From: Plutella xylostella
Taxonomy: Eukaryota; Arthropoda; Insecta; Lepidoptera; Plutellidae
Assembly: GCF_932276165.1 (NCBI RefSeq)
Contig: NC_064000.1
Span: forward strand, 868,001-932,000
Reading direction: 5' to 3'
DNA: 64,000 bases
The position numbers were made by a program, and so were the translations under genes. The notes beneath the pieces were generated by a model. That model was not told the DNA's origin, did not search any database, and saw nothing but the letters and a program-made list of their open reading frames with translations. Position 1 is the stretch's first letter. The number at the start of each line of letters is the position of its first letter. This document shows positions 27,617 to 37,456 of this stretch, in pieces.

Positions 27617-30517
27617 TAGGGTGGGCCAAAATTTTTTTTTTTGGATTTTTGAAATTGGCTAGCAATAAAAACGTGCTACATATAGTCAAAGTATCCTGTG
27701 TTAAATATAATTTAATTCTATTAATGGTAACAGCCTCCGGATTCACTTTGAAAAATAAAAAAAACAAGATTTTAGAGGTAATTTTGAAACCCAATAACTT
27801 CTAATAAAATTTATATTTTATATTGTTTGCTGCGCTTATCGGAAGCAAACATGATCTTTAAGCTAGAAATAATAAAAACCGTTCACTAATTTGATAATTT
27901 ACGGCGTGAAGTGAGGTGCGGGGGAGGTGCCAATTGCACTTAGCGCGTCATTTTTAGACGTCAGTCACGCTGCGGCTAATTAAGTGAGAGGACGTTTTAA
28001 ACATGGAGTGCACTCGTAACGCAACAAAGTGTCCCTTGTTTGGTGAAATATGTGAGATTAAAGATAATATATTGCCAACGTATGAAGAAATAATGAAATA
28101 TTACGAGTGGATTAGGCGACAACTGAAATGTAACAGTAATTCACAAAAAGAGCCAAAATTTCAAGAAATTGCTGATATAGTGACCAGAAAAATTGAAGAA
28201 ATATGGACAAAAGCATCTATACCCATTACTTCGCATAAACGGGTAAACGACATGCTGAAAGCATATCACATAAAGTGCAAGAACCTATTGAAGTCCAACC
28301 CAAAAATACCTAAAAAAAAACTTGATGAATTTCGGCGCAGTAGCAAATCTTTGTTTGACATTTCGGCGTGCAAATGTATGGACTTATTGAATTGTACTTG
28401 TTACAAAGATAAAAAAGTACCTAAAGATGAGTGGAGCTTCTTATTGGATCAACGTTCAGAGCGAAAAATGTTCATTGGCAATATCGATGTCATGGCTACA
28501 AAACAAGTAAGAAAAACTTTGAAAAGGAAGATTTCAATGCAAGAACATGAACTTAAATGTCGTAAAAAAGGCCGGGTAGATACATATAATTGTCCAAATT
28601 CAGTCCTACTTGTGTCATCATCTTCCCCTTCTTCTGAGAAGTCTGACAGTGACGATGAAGAACTTACGTTAAAGAAATCTAAAGATCCTCAACCGCTCAT
28701 CTTGCCCGCCACTAGCATGAATTATTCTACGCTCGCCAAAACCTGTGATAGATATGGTGTATCAGACAGAGCAGGGGCAGCCATTGCCTCCGCAGTTTTG
28801 CAAGCAACTAGCTCTACTGTATCAATCATTGACAAGAACAAACTGCGCAGGGAACGATCGAAAACAAGACAGATTATAACCGACAAGGACAGAGTTTTAC
28901 AGGTACCCGCTTTATATTTCGATGGACGGAAAGATAAAACGATTGTTATGGTAAAAAAAGGCGGAAAGAGTTACAGGCAGATTATTATGGAAGAACACAT
29001 TTCATTGATTAAAGAACCTGATTCTAAGTACTTGGGTTATATTGCACCACGTTCTGGTTCTGCAAAAGTGATTACAAAAGCTATCACAGATTACTTTTTG
29101 CGGGAAAATATATCGACGGAACCTTTACTGGCCATTGGGTGCGACGGGACAAACGTTAACGTTGGTAAATATGGTGGCATCATACGCTTACTTGAAAAAA
29201 CTTTCAATAAACCGCTACAGTGGATCATATGCTTGCTACACATGAACGAATTGCCGTTTCGGCATTTGTTTACATACATTGACGGCGCTACTTCAGGACC
29301 TGAAACCTTAAAAGGACCTATCGGTAAACTGCTTGAAAACTGTGAGAGCAAACCCGTTGTACAGTTTCAGCCAATACCATCTAAGTTACCTGATTTGACA
29401 GCACAAGACCTCAGCTCCGACCAATCGTATCTATACAACATTGTTTCAGCTGTAACTACGGGTAAATTTCCTGATGATTTAGCCCATAAATCACCAGGAA
29501 AGATGTCGCATGCCAGATGGCTGACGAGAGCCAATCGCATTCTTCGTCTGTACGTATCAGTGAAAGATCCATCGGAGAAACTTCAGATTTTGGCCACGTA
29601 TATAGTGAAAGTTTACGCTCCAACGTGGTTTGCCATAAAGATACATCCTACTTGCAAGGATGGAGCGAAACACCTGTGGTCCCTAATTTCTGCATCCAGG
29701 TACCTATCAGTTGATCTCAAAGGTATAATAGATCCAGTAATCAGAAGAAACAGTTACTTTGCTCACCCCGAGAATTTACTAATTGCAATGATAGTTGATC
29801 CTCAAAATCAGATCCGTGAGCTAGCGGCGCGGCGCATTCTGAAAGCTCGGAGCACTAAGAATACCAATGTCCGACTGTTTCAAGTTCCGGAATTGAACCT
29901 GGATGCAACCACTTACATCGATCTTATCGATTGGCAGCAGAATATCACCGAGCCCCCGATTCTGAAAGGTGTAAGTGATGAGGAATTGCAATTGTTTGTT
30001 GCACAAAAAGGAAAGACTGAATTATGTGTGCTTCGCCTTCCATGTCACACACAAGCTGTCGAAAGAGCTGTTAAAACAGTCACTGAAGCATCACGTACCT
30101 TGTCCAGCAAAATATCCAGGGAAGGATATATAAAAGCTCAAATTGAGTCACGGAAAGAAATGCCTAAATTCGAGAGTAAGAAGGATTTTTGTGTAAAGAA
30201 ACACCACTACTAAACATGCTTTTATTTTGATTTGCTTATTTTAAACTAATATATTACTAAGTTTGCACTTTATACTTGTGTTTTATTACAACCAATATCA
30301 CTTTAAACAATATTAAGTACTACTAATAACGTTTTGACCTGAGCCCTTTTTTTCCGATTTTATGAAATTTCAAAGTGAATCCGGAGGCTAAAGATGATAT
30401 TTAATTGTAAAAGTTTAAATGTACATAACCTTATAATGCACCCTGGCACAGAATTATTACTAGCCGTAATCAAAATTTTGACCAAAAAAAATCTTCATAC
30501 AAAAGTGGCCCACCCTA
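27617..30517 (+). mobile_element. Autonomous hAT-like transposon, 2,901 bp
   Basis: Ends TAGGGTGGGCCAAAATTTT / TAGGGTGGGCCACTTTTG (inverted, 12 bp identical), plus a 21-bp perfect subterminal inverted repeat (27733-27753 and 30368-30388, core CCTCCGGATTCACTTTG). It encloses one intact ORF (28003-30213) and is bordered by the 8-bp duplication. Inserted into the composite element copy 1 after that element had formed. Intact ORF, ends and duplication suggest it could be recently active. Confidence 0.9.
28003..30213 (+). CDS. Putative transposase, hAT-like, 736 residues
   Basis: Single uninterrupted ORF filling most of the 2.9-kb transposon; presumably the enzyme that cuts and rejoins its ends. 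Start chosen as the first ATG (AAACATGGAG). No clear BED finger, but Cys-rich NCTCYKD-like segment near residue 130 and a basic stretch (KQVRKTLKRKI) near 165-175, with an acidic Ser-rich linker near 205-225. RNase-H-like core candidates: LAIGCDGTNVNVGKYGG (Asp381), QWIICLLHMNELPFRHLF (Cys410, His413), MSHARWLTRANRILRLYV (Arg505-Trp506) and, near the C-terminus, LPCHTQAVERAVKTVTEAS (Glu687). Assigning the catalytic triad is inference. I recall this protein type as widespread in invertebrate genomes without a characterised function. The hAT call rests mainly on the 8-bp duplication. Confidence 0.82.
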   Translation: MECTRNATKCPLFGEICEIKDNILPTYEEIMKYYEWIRRQLKCNSNSQKEPKFQEIADIVTRKIEEIWTKASIPITSHKRVNDMLKAYHIKCKNLLKSNPKIPKKKLDEFRRSSKSLFDISACKCMDLLNCTCYKDKKVPKDEWSFLLDQRSERKMFIGNIDVMATKQVRKTLKRKISMQEHELKCRKKGRVDTYNCPNSVLLVSSSSPSSEKSDSDDEELTLKKSKDPQPLILPATSMNYSTLAKTCDRYGVSDRAGAAIASAVLQATSSTVSIIDKNKLRRERSKTRQIITDKDRVLQVPALYFDGRKDKTIVMVKKGGKSYRQIIMEEHISLIKEPDSKYLGYIAPRSGSAKVITKAITDYFLRENISTEPLLAIGCDGTNVNVGKYGGIIRLLEKTFNKPLQWIICLLHMNELPFRHLFTYIDGATSGPETLKGPIGKLLENCESKPVVQFQPIPSKLPDLTAQDLSSDQSYLYNIVSAVTTGKFPDDLAHKSPGKMSHARWLTRANRILRLYVSVKDPSEKLQILATYIVKVYAPTWFAIKIHPTCKDGAKHLWSLISASRYLSVDLKGIIDPVIRRNSYFAHPENLLIAMIVDPQNQIRELAARRILKARSTKNTNVRLFQVPELNLDATTYIDLIDWQQNITEPPILKGVSDEELQLFVAQKGKTELCVLRLPCHTQAVERAVKTVTEASRTLSSKISREGYIKAQIESRKEMPKFESKKDFCVKKHHY

Positions 30518-30525
30518 TTGTGTAC

Positions 30526-31019
30526 CTCTTTCCACGTAGAGTAGTTAGGCAACACTTGTAAAAAACGATTAGCGCACCGATAGGTGGACCCAAATTCATA
30601 GATAAAACAATATCCTTGATCATGTTTAGGTCACGGCGATGAAATGTAGTTCTGGGACACATGAATTTTCACTTACCGTTCGTTATATTCTTTATTTATT
30701 TGAATAAATGTATTTCGTTACAATACTTTAACTATTAATGTATCAAATGAAACTAAGTTTAAATCTAAACACTCAATATTTTTTCATCAATGAAGAATAA
30801 TACAAAACGAGTTGACCTGGGGACAAACACGGCAATGAAAGATTTGGAGGTTTAATATTTTTTTGTAAAGTATCCATTAATCCAATTTTTAAAATATTTA
30901 GTGCTTCATATAGATTACTATTCCACATAACCGGAAAAAAATATTAGAAAATTAGAACTTTGTTTTTTAGTACCGATTTCATTGATGCCACGCAAATTTT
31001 GGCCGCGGGAAATTCACCC
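30526..31019. other. Right end of composite element copy 1
   Basis: Matches 48726-49219 of copy 2 closely: CTCTTTCCACGT(A/C)GAGTAG, GTCACGGCGATGAAATGTAG, ACACGGCAATGAAA, TTCATTGATGCCACGCAAAT and the terminal CCGCGGGAAATTCACCC. Confidence 0.85.
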
Positions 31020-31100
31020 TACAGCGAAAAGCGGGTGACTCGCTCGCGAATCAGCTCTGACTACCCCTTCGGGGATGACAGTCGTGAGCATATCTATGTT
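31020..31100 (+). mobile_element. SINE family C, right part
   Basis: ACAGCGAAAAGCGGGTGACT, CTGACTACCCCTTCGGGGAT, GACAGTCGTGAGCATAT match the 3' half of the SINE at 60975-61300; the left half is at 24418-24517. Confidence 0.8.
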
Positions 31101-31476
31101 ATTTATGTAGTTCTAACTACAGAATAGAATATAGAATAGAATATTTATTCAGAAAATACTTAATGCTAAATGTGATTTACAATAATAGGTCACTCTTAAT
31201 GCTAAAGGTAGTTTAAAATGCTGATCTGAACTAGGAAATAACAGAGTTTTTCCTGTATTTCAGATGGAAAAGCTCTAAATTAAACAATTTTAGAATCTAA
31301 ATTAAATAATCTTAGAACAGAAAATATTAAGTAATCTTACTTTCTAAATGTTTTATGTTAGATTTATTATAAACAAGGCAATTTATGTTAGGTGTAGGTA
31401 ATTATATAAGTTAAAAGTATTGTTTAGTTATACTTATACAGTAATAATAATAAGTTAAATTAAACGGTAACAATTC

Positions 31477-34428
31477 TCACTTGACAATAGTTAATAAGTT
31501 CTCTGTATCTTCGTAGGACATCTCTTGTAGAGATTTCTGGAGAACGTTCTTACACTTGGTGTAAGTTAACGGGTAGAGGACCAATTTAGCATTTAACCTA
31601 TTGTAGAGGATTGGTCCCAAGAACAAGTAAAACCTAGATGTTAACGCATGTTTGGTTGTTTTTATTGTGCAAACTTTATCTACTCTCCTTTTGTTTGTTA
31701 ATTCTGGGCTGTAGGGAAGTGCCGTGTGCTGTTTTAAAACTATACTTGAAATAAATAACTGGCGGACTGTTAGTACTTTGCATGATTCATATAGAAGTTT
31801 CGTCGGATAACGGAAAGGGCGAAATGTTGAGACTTTAAGAACTGCTCTTTGAGCTCTTTCGATCCTCAATAATAAGGTTTTAGCCGAGCCACCCCACGAA
31901 GTGATACAGTATGTTAATACTGATTGGCACAACGCAAAGTAGACTTGTCTGATAATTTTGGAATCTGATATAAAACGAAGCTTTTTAAATACAAATATTA
32001 ATTTACGAACTCTGCTGCTTAGAGCTTCTATATGTTGCTTGAATGATAGAGTTTCGTCGATGATAATACCCAGATATTTAGTTTTGTTTGTGTTAGTAAT
32101 TGTAGGACAGGTGCAGGGATAGCCCAGGGATTTACAATAGTGAGCGTATACGTTTGGAATTTGTAATTGTGATTTGGGTTTTTGTTTAGAAAATTCAATA
32201 AAGTTTGTTTTCTCGGCATTAAGTGTAAGTAGGTGATGCTGAAGCCAGCGGTTAACAATATTGAAACCTCTTTGTGCATAATCGTAAACTAGATTTTTGT
32301 TTTCCGCGTTAGCAGAAAAAAGTAGAGCAGTGTCATCAGCGTACGACAGAATAATGCCGTTTTCTAGTTTAAGGTTGCAAAGATCGTTTATATATATTAG
32401 AAATAAAGTAGGGCCCAGAATACTTCCTTGAGGAACTCCAAAACCGGTATTTTCCTGATCAGAGCTGACGACATTGCCTATCTTCACGCACTGAGTGCGC
32501 TCGGTCAGATAATTTTCAAATAGTTTCAGCTGGGTACCTCTTATACCTAACACTTCGAGTTTATGTAATAAAATCGGGATAGATACTGTATCGAAGGCTT
32601 TGGAGAGATCTAAGAATATCCCTATTGTCTGATTACCTTTATCCAGATTTTGAGCTAAGTAGTCAGTTAACTCATGGACAGCATCTGCCGCTGATAACTT
32701 AGGCCTAAAACCAAATTGTGTTCTAGATAAAAAAGAGTTTTTGTTTAGAAATTGCATTAATCTGTTGTTTATGATTTTTTCTAATATTTTAGACACAGCT
32801 GGTAAAAGAGAAATGGGTCGGTAATTCGTCACCTCTGTTTTATCGCCAGATTTATAAATGGGCACAACCACTGCTTTTTTTAAACATTTAGGAAAAACTC
32901 CAGAGGAAAGACATAGTTGGAAAATATATGTCAGTGGCGGTATTAATATATGTTTGAATTTCTTTAAGATTTTATTAGATATATTATCCCAACCAACTGC
33001 GCAATCGTCTTTTAAACTCATGATAATTTTTTCTACCTCTTCCATGTCAGTATTTATTAACACAAATGAGTTTAGTGGGGCGTTGTCAGTAGGGAAAGTA
33101 TTAGAACCAGGTGTTAGTTTTTCAATTTTTTCTGCTAGTCTTTTTCCTATATTGGCAAAGAAGTTGTTTACATTGTTTGCCGATACTACATGGGGTGCTT
33201 GGGGGTGTAATAGAGCTGAGGGAGATTCATGTTGTTTTGACAAATAAGTGAAACTTTTAATCTGCTTCCAGATTTTTTTGCTGTTGTTTCCCGCCTTTTC
33301 TAATTCACTTTTTTCGTATTCGATTTTAACTTTTTTAAGTATTTTATTACAAAAATTTCGGTACCTTTTGTATGATAGTTGTAAGACAGCGTTATCTGGG
33401 TTAGATTTAGCCTTCATATGAAGTTTATCCCTATGTCTCATGCATCGTAAAAGCCCCGGAGTGATCCAGGGTTTGATGTTGCAGTTTTTATTGCTCAACT
33501 TGATGTGCGAGGTATTTTTTAAAATCGCTTGTTGGATGTTATTTATTAAGTACGACATGCAGGTGTCCGCATCATCATTTTTATAAACTGGGTCAAGATC
33601 AATATTGCATAAGTCTTCCTCAAGTTTGTTTAGATTCAGTTTGGAAATTGTATGCGTGCGAATTTGTTTAGGTAAAGTGCGATTTAAGGTTAGTAGGACA
33701 GTTCTGTGGTCTGTTATTGTAGAATTTGCAACTAGTGCAAGAGCCGGACGGTTTGATTTTAGCATGATGTGGTCTAAGCAAGAGCCGCTATCATGCGTAG
33801 GGAGCATGTGCGCGGGAAGTAGGCCGTGAAAACAGCACAGATTCAGATACATCTGACCAGCATCAGTGCATTTTTCTGGAAGGATGTTTATATTTATGTC
33901 TCCTGTTAGAATCACCGTTTTAAATGATGATAGTGTTTTTAGCGTGCTGTCAAGCGATGTAGTAAAATTGTCTGTATTTTTAAACGAGGGAGGCCTATAT
34001 ATTGCGAGTATTGCATACTCAGATCCAATTTTGACAAGAAGTCGGTTACAGTCCTCCATATCAGGTTCCTCAACGGTAACACACAAAGTGTTTTTGGTAT
34101 ATACTACAACTCCGTCATTTTGAAAATAATGTGTTTTACTATTGTGAATATTATATCCTGGAATCTGTGGTAAAAACTCATTATGATTAGTAAGCCAACA
34201 TTCGGTAAAAATTATGATGTCACAGTTAGTATTAAGAACCTGGTGCATAATGCTGAAACTATCAAAGTTTTTTGAGATGCTGCGTATATTTTGCGTTAGT
34301 ATAGTAAAAGGATTCTTATAAGAGGACAAATATCGTTTGCAGATTTCTACATCACATGTCCTAGACTCGGATACAGAGAAATTATCCAGCTCATTATTTA
34401 AGTTATTACACATAATATTGGAGTTCAA
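31477..34428 (-). CDS. LINE ORF2: APE-type endonuclease and reverse transcriptase, 983 residues
   Basis: Nicks target DNA and reverse-transcribes the element RNA. N-terminal apurinic-type endonuclease: TQNIRSISKNFDSF, IIFTECWL, ILTGDININI, SCLDHIMLKS (the SDH-type end appears as TITDHRTVLL). RT: AVVVPIYKSGDKTEVTNYRP, QFGFRPKLSAADAV, GIFLDLSKAFDTV, GVPQGSILGPTLFLIYINDL and catalytic YADD (Tyr696-Asp699). The C-terminal thumb region LTYCITSWGGSAKTLLLRIE, RAQRAVLKV is typical of CR1, Jockey and Daphne LINEs. No stop or frameshift. The start at 34428 is the first ATG after ORF1. Confidence 0.92.
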   Translation of the reverse strand: MNSNIMCNNLNNELDNFSVSESRTCDVEICKRYLSSYKNPFTILTQNIRSISKNFDSFSIMHQVLNTNCDIIIFTECWLTNHNEFLPQIPGYNIHNSKTHYFQNDGVVVYTKNTLCVTVEEPDMEDCNRLLVKIGSEYAILAIYRPPSFKNTDNFTTSLDSTLKTLSSFKTVILTGDININILPEKCTDAGQMYLNLCCFHGLLPAHMLPTHDSGSCLDHIMLKSNRPALALVANSTITDHRTVLLTLNRTLPKQIRTHTISKLNLNKLEEDLCNIDLDPVYKNDDADTCMSYLINNIQQAILKNTSHIKLSNKNCNIKPWITPGLLRCMRHRDKLHMKAKSNPDNAVLQLSYKRYRNFCNKILKKVKIEYEKSELEKAGNNSKKIWKQIKSFTYLSKQHESPSALLHPQAPHVVSANNVNNFFANIGKRLAEKIEKLTPGSNTFPTDNAPLNSFVLINTDMEEVEKIIMSLKDDCAVGWDNISNKILKKFKHILIPPLTYIFQLCLSSGVFPKCLKKAVVVPIYKSGDKTEVTNYRPISLLPAVSKILEKIINNRLMQFLNKNSFLSRTQFGFRPKLSAADAVHELTDYLAQNLDKGNQTIGIFLDLSKAFDTVSIPILLHKLEVLGIRGTQLKLFENYLTERTQCVKIGNVVSSDQENTGFGVPQGSILGPTLFLIYINDLCNLKLENGIILSYADDTALLFSANAENKNLVYDYAQRGFNIVNRWLQHHLLTLNAEKTNFIEFSKQKPKSQLQIPNVYAHYCKSLGYPCTCPTITNTNKTKYLGIIIDETLSFKQHIEALSSRVRKLIFVFKKLRFISDSKIIRQVYFALCQSVLTYCITSWGGSAKTLLLRIERAQRAVLKVSTFRPFRYPTKLLYESCKVLTVRQLFISSIVLKQHTALPYSPELTNKRRVDKVCTIKTTKHALTSRFYLFLGPILYNRLNAKLVLYPLTYTKCKNVLQKSLQEMSYEDTENLLTIVK

Positions 34429-34455
34429 AATAAAGATATTTAATTAGTGGCGCTC

Positions 34456-35694
34456 TTAGGCGCCTTCATAATTAATTGAGTCAATATACCTTTTTTGGGC
34501 TATAACCTTTGCTGGGCAATCGACATCACCGGTGTTATGATCGCACGGCTTTTTGAAGTAGAGGCAGGTTGCACATTTTGGCGGCTCAGTTATTTTGGTG
34601 CATTCTTTCAACACGTGGCCTCTCTCCCCGCAGTGGCCGCACGTAGCGACCGTCTCCCGGCACGACTTGGCCGCGTGGCCATACTGCTGGCACTTGTAGC
34701 ATCTGGTCACGATGGTGAAATCCTTTACGGGACATGACGACCAATTTAGAAAAACTCTACTTTGCCCTATGAGTACGTTCCGTATGAGAGCTGGAACTTC
34801 CAAAATAAAATTGCAGGTCTTGGCGTCTTTTTTACCAGATTTGTGGCTCAATTTGATGCTGCTCAGGAAAGACTCAAGTGTAGTGTCCTGGAGTTTGTCG
34901 GCGAGGTTTTGGTGGTACAGGTATTTGAAGACGTCTGAGTCCTGCATCTTCACTGGAACTCCGATGATAACAACTCTGGGCTTGCGTTTATGGGGCTCAT
35001 CAATGGTAAGACCAGAGGTCGTCAACTGCTTGGACTGTTTCAGCTTTTCAATGTCTTCCTTCGAGTTAGTGCTAATTATTACACCACCATTCCTGGTTTT
35101 CCTTAGCCCTGTCACGTGAAGCTTCATTTCATTTGGGCATATAATTTTTTGAACAAGTATCTTGGTCTCTTCACTTGACAGTTTGTCGCTGGGGTAGATA
35201 GCTACTGAACTCGAGCTTTTGGGCTGGATAAAAGGGACCGGTCCTTTTTTCAGAATATCGGCAAAGGTGGTGGTGGAAGGATGAGGTCTGGAGGACTCAT
35301 TTATGGTGGATTTAAGGTCTTCAATTGTTTTTACCAGGTCACTTTTTTCTTGAGCTACATCTAGAGCGGTTTGGGCTTGAATAGTCTTGTGCCCTAAGGC
35401 CTGGTGTAGGACAGCTATTTGCGAGGTCTCACTGCCTACTTTACGGCATAGGTTATGAATTCTAATTTTTTGGTCTGAATTTAGTTTCCCTTCAGTTGCA
35501 ATAGAACAAATTCCATTTAGGTAGCACTCAATTCTGTTCAAGTAGTCCTGTAGCTGTTGCGTAGGCAGTACTTGGGCAATTACTCGAGGTGGACTCGGCA
35601 CTGGCGCAGGCGGCTGGGGCGCGGGGGGCTGGGGTGGAGTGGAGCAGCAGGCCGCAGGCGTAGCCGTCGGGCTACGAGGCGTCAGCGCACTCAT
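34456..35694 (-). CDS. LINE ORF1: gag-like nucleic-acid-binding protein, 412 residues
   Basis: Binds the element RNA to form the retrotransposition particle. Pro-rich N-terminus (residues about 18-37), a likely coiled-coil or helical stretch near 90-140, an RNA-binding-like core (about 190-310), and three zinc knuckles at the C-terminus: CYKCQQYGHAAKSC (332-345), CGHCGERGHVLKEC (352-365) and a degenerate third, Cys374-Cys393. Same strand as ORF2, which starts 27 bp after its stop. Start ATG follows an upstream in-frame stop. Confidence 0.88.
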   Translation of the reverse strand: MSALTPRSPTATPAACCSTPPQPPAPQPPAPVPSPPRVIAQVLPTQQLQDYLNRIECYLNGICSIATEGKLNSDQKIRIHNLCRKVGSETSQIAVLHQALGHKTIQAQTALDVAQEKSDLVKTIEDLKSTINESSRPHPSTTTFADILKKGPVPFIQPKSSSSVAIYPSDKLSSEETKILVQKIICPNEMKLHVTGLRKTRNGGVIISTNSKEDIEKLKQSKQLTTSGLTIDEPHKRKPRVVIIGVPVKMQDSDVFKYLYHQNLADKLQDTTLESFLSSIKLSHKSGKKDAKTCNFILEVPALIRNVLIGQSRVFLNWSSCPVKDFTIVTRCYKCQQYGHAAKSCRETVATCGHCGERGHVLKECTKITEPPKCATCLYFKKPCDHNTGDVDCPAKVIAQKRYIDSINYEGA

Positions 35695-35930
35695 TTAACT
35701 GTCTTATTTGCACTTATATCCGAAACATTATCTTGAATATAATAACTGAATATTTTTAACACAGTCTGCTATAAATCTAGGCCACGACTTAATAATCTGT
35801 TATTTAATTACTTTATTTGCCATGTACGTCCGTTCACGATGAAGGCCGAATGATCTCCAGTATCTTAATTGGTTGAGTAGCCGAGTCTCAGACAAACATA
35901 CATACACACGTCAAACATAAAACACCCCTA

Positions 35931-36578
35931 TTTTTCTATAGATTTTTAAAACGAACTAATGACTTCGCTTTAAAGGTTTTCCTCTACAAAACAATTTCCC
36001 AAGATTGGTTGGTCAACTTTTATTTTGTATTACTTTTTATTAAAGCTATTATTGTTTCTGTTCAACTCGGCAGTCTTTGTTCCAACTTCCCCTGTAGTTT
36101 CAGGGTTCCGCAAACAATTTCAGAAATACATTTTGAAGCCTAGATATTTTCCCAGGGCACTTTTGAAATAAGAGATTTCGGATCTAAGTTTAATATCTTT
36201 TTGTTTTATTTCATGCTTTAAATGCATCAGTCAAATTATGCATTTGACTGCCTGTTTCAATAACTCTAACAATGAAATTACTTTCATACGATTTTGACAA
36301 ATGAAATGATAACCTAATTAAAAAAATATTGTATCTAGGTACATACTATATCTATCATAATATTAGTGTATCTATAATGTTTTTACTAGTAGGTACTTAA
36401 TGAGAACTAACTACTCAACAAAGGAAATGGACTTGGCCGTTTTTTATTTATTTTTAATTGCTGTAGCTCGAGACACGGTAGCGTAGCTCTGGCTTATTTT
36501 TATTCCATCGATTTCCTTCTATTGGAGAGACAGCTCTTGTGCGCTCAACTGAAGGAGCTACGGATTCAAACCAGCTAT
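35931..36578. other. AT-rich DNA with no recognised feature
   Basis: About 650 bp. GTTTCAGGGTTCCGCAAAC near 36100 resembles part of a dispersed repeat seen at 51148. No coding signal. Confidence 0.5.
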
Positions 36579-36789
36579 AGTGCGACAAACTTATCTGTTC
36601 CGGTGAGAGCGAACTAAATTGATCCATATCTCATTACTTACTAATGAATTGTATATTGTAAAACATTAAATGGGTTTATTAACACCGCAAGAGCGAATTA
36701 ACAATACGAGCAAACATAAAATCATATAGAATGAAGAAATATTAGACATTTGTGTGAACTCTCACCGGAACAGATAAGTTTGTGGCACT
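36579..36789. mobile_element. MITE, 211 bp
   Basis: Left AGTGCGACAAACTTATCTGT, TCCGGTGAGAG; right CTCTCACCGGAACAGATAAG, TTTGTGGCACTG. Terminal inverted repeat of about 33 bp with one mismatch. Single copy in this window. Confidence 0.8.
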
Positions 36790-37424
36790 GTACCGTACCA
36801 CCACCGACACTTTAGCAATTGACAATCCTTCAAGCTCGCTCGCTCGCTCGCCTGCCAAACATCTGTCAGATCCATACAAGTTATAACGTCAGAATTGACA
36901 AGCGAAGGTCGCTGCAAGAGAGATTAAATAGTTAATGCTAATGTTCGGTGGTGGTAACCCCACAGCTCGGCACACACTGGCTTCCCTTGAGGAGACTGAT
37001 CCCTTCGGTTGCTGTGCGATTTATGCAAATGCTGAGCCTAGCCCTTTTACCATACTTATGGCAAAAATATTATGAACTCAAAAAAAATATACTGTGAAGT
37101 TTTTTTATAGTTTTGGTTTACAATCCTATAAGTATATAGTACATGGAATAAAAATAATTTAATTTCACTTTAAAAATGGCCACAGCCTATTTTTTACGAC
37201 TGAAAGTTCCCGACGACACCGCTTGACTTCAGTTCACGAGCTCAAAGTTCAAAAGCTCTCGATGTAAAAAGTTGACTGTACATCTCAAACTCACACCTGC
37301 TTGTGAAAAATATACTCGGGTTTTGATGCTGGTAGACGAAATAAGTCGGAGATTTTGGTATGGGTAAAGGTCTCAGAACTTTCCACTTATCCCTTTCTTA
37401 TACATATATATATATTATATATAA

Positions 37425-37456
<32 letters not shown>
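36790..37456. other. AT-rich DNA; short simple repeats
   Basis: (GCTC)n at 36835-36852 and a (TA)n tract at 37400-37455 that abuts the next MITE. Nothing else recognised. Confidence 0.5.

Larger units (their letters stand above)
27609..30525. repeat. 8-bp target site duplication of the hAT-like element
   Basis: TTGTGTAC at 27609-27616 and again at 30518-30525. The paralogous, unoccupied site in copy 2 (48718-48725) reads CTGTGTAC once. The duplication fits the hAT preference nTnnnnAn. Confidence 0.93.
24518..31019. mobile_element. Large composite TIR transposon, copy 1 (4-bp TSD TACA)
   Basis: Starts GGGTGGATTTCAACAAGGCC and ends CCGCGGGAAATTCACCC, so the termini are inverted GGGTG(G/A)ATTTC. 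It is flanked by TACA (24514-24517 and 31020-31023), and the joined flanks rebuild a SINE-C sequence. Copy 2 (44998-49219) has the same ends with a different 4-bp duplication. Both ends carry many copies of a CACGG(C/A)(A/G)ATGAA motif, direct and inverted. Inner cargo: RTE fragments, SINE-A and, only in this copy, a hAT-like transposon. No transposase of its own was found, so it is non-autonomous. Four-bp duplications occur in Sola, Ginger and Academ-type transposons; I cannot assign the superfamily. Confidence 0.88.
31119..35930 (-). mobile_element. Two-ORF LINE (CR1/Jockey group), apparently complete
   Basis: Minus strand: 5' UTR (approximate start 35930), ORF1 (35694-34456), ORF2 (34428-31477), 3' UTR of about 350 bp and a tail of (ATTCT/ATTCTATATTCT) at 31119-31160, with AATAAAT just before. 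ORF1 and ORF2 are 27 bp apart. Both frames are open, so the copy could be recent. The exact 5' end and target duplication were not found. Confidence 0.82.

Noticed and set aside
28003..30213. Domesticated host gene or viral protein
   Set aside because: It is enclosed by inverted termini and an 8-bp duplication, with an empty paralogous site, so it is a resident transposon; nothing viral is visible.
34495..35119. Plus-strand ORFs at 34495 and 34712
   Set aside because: Antisense to LINE ORF1.
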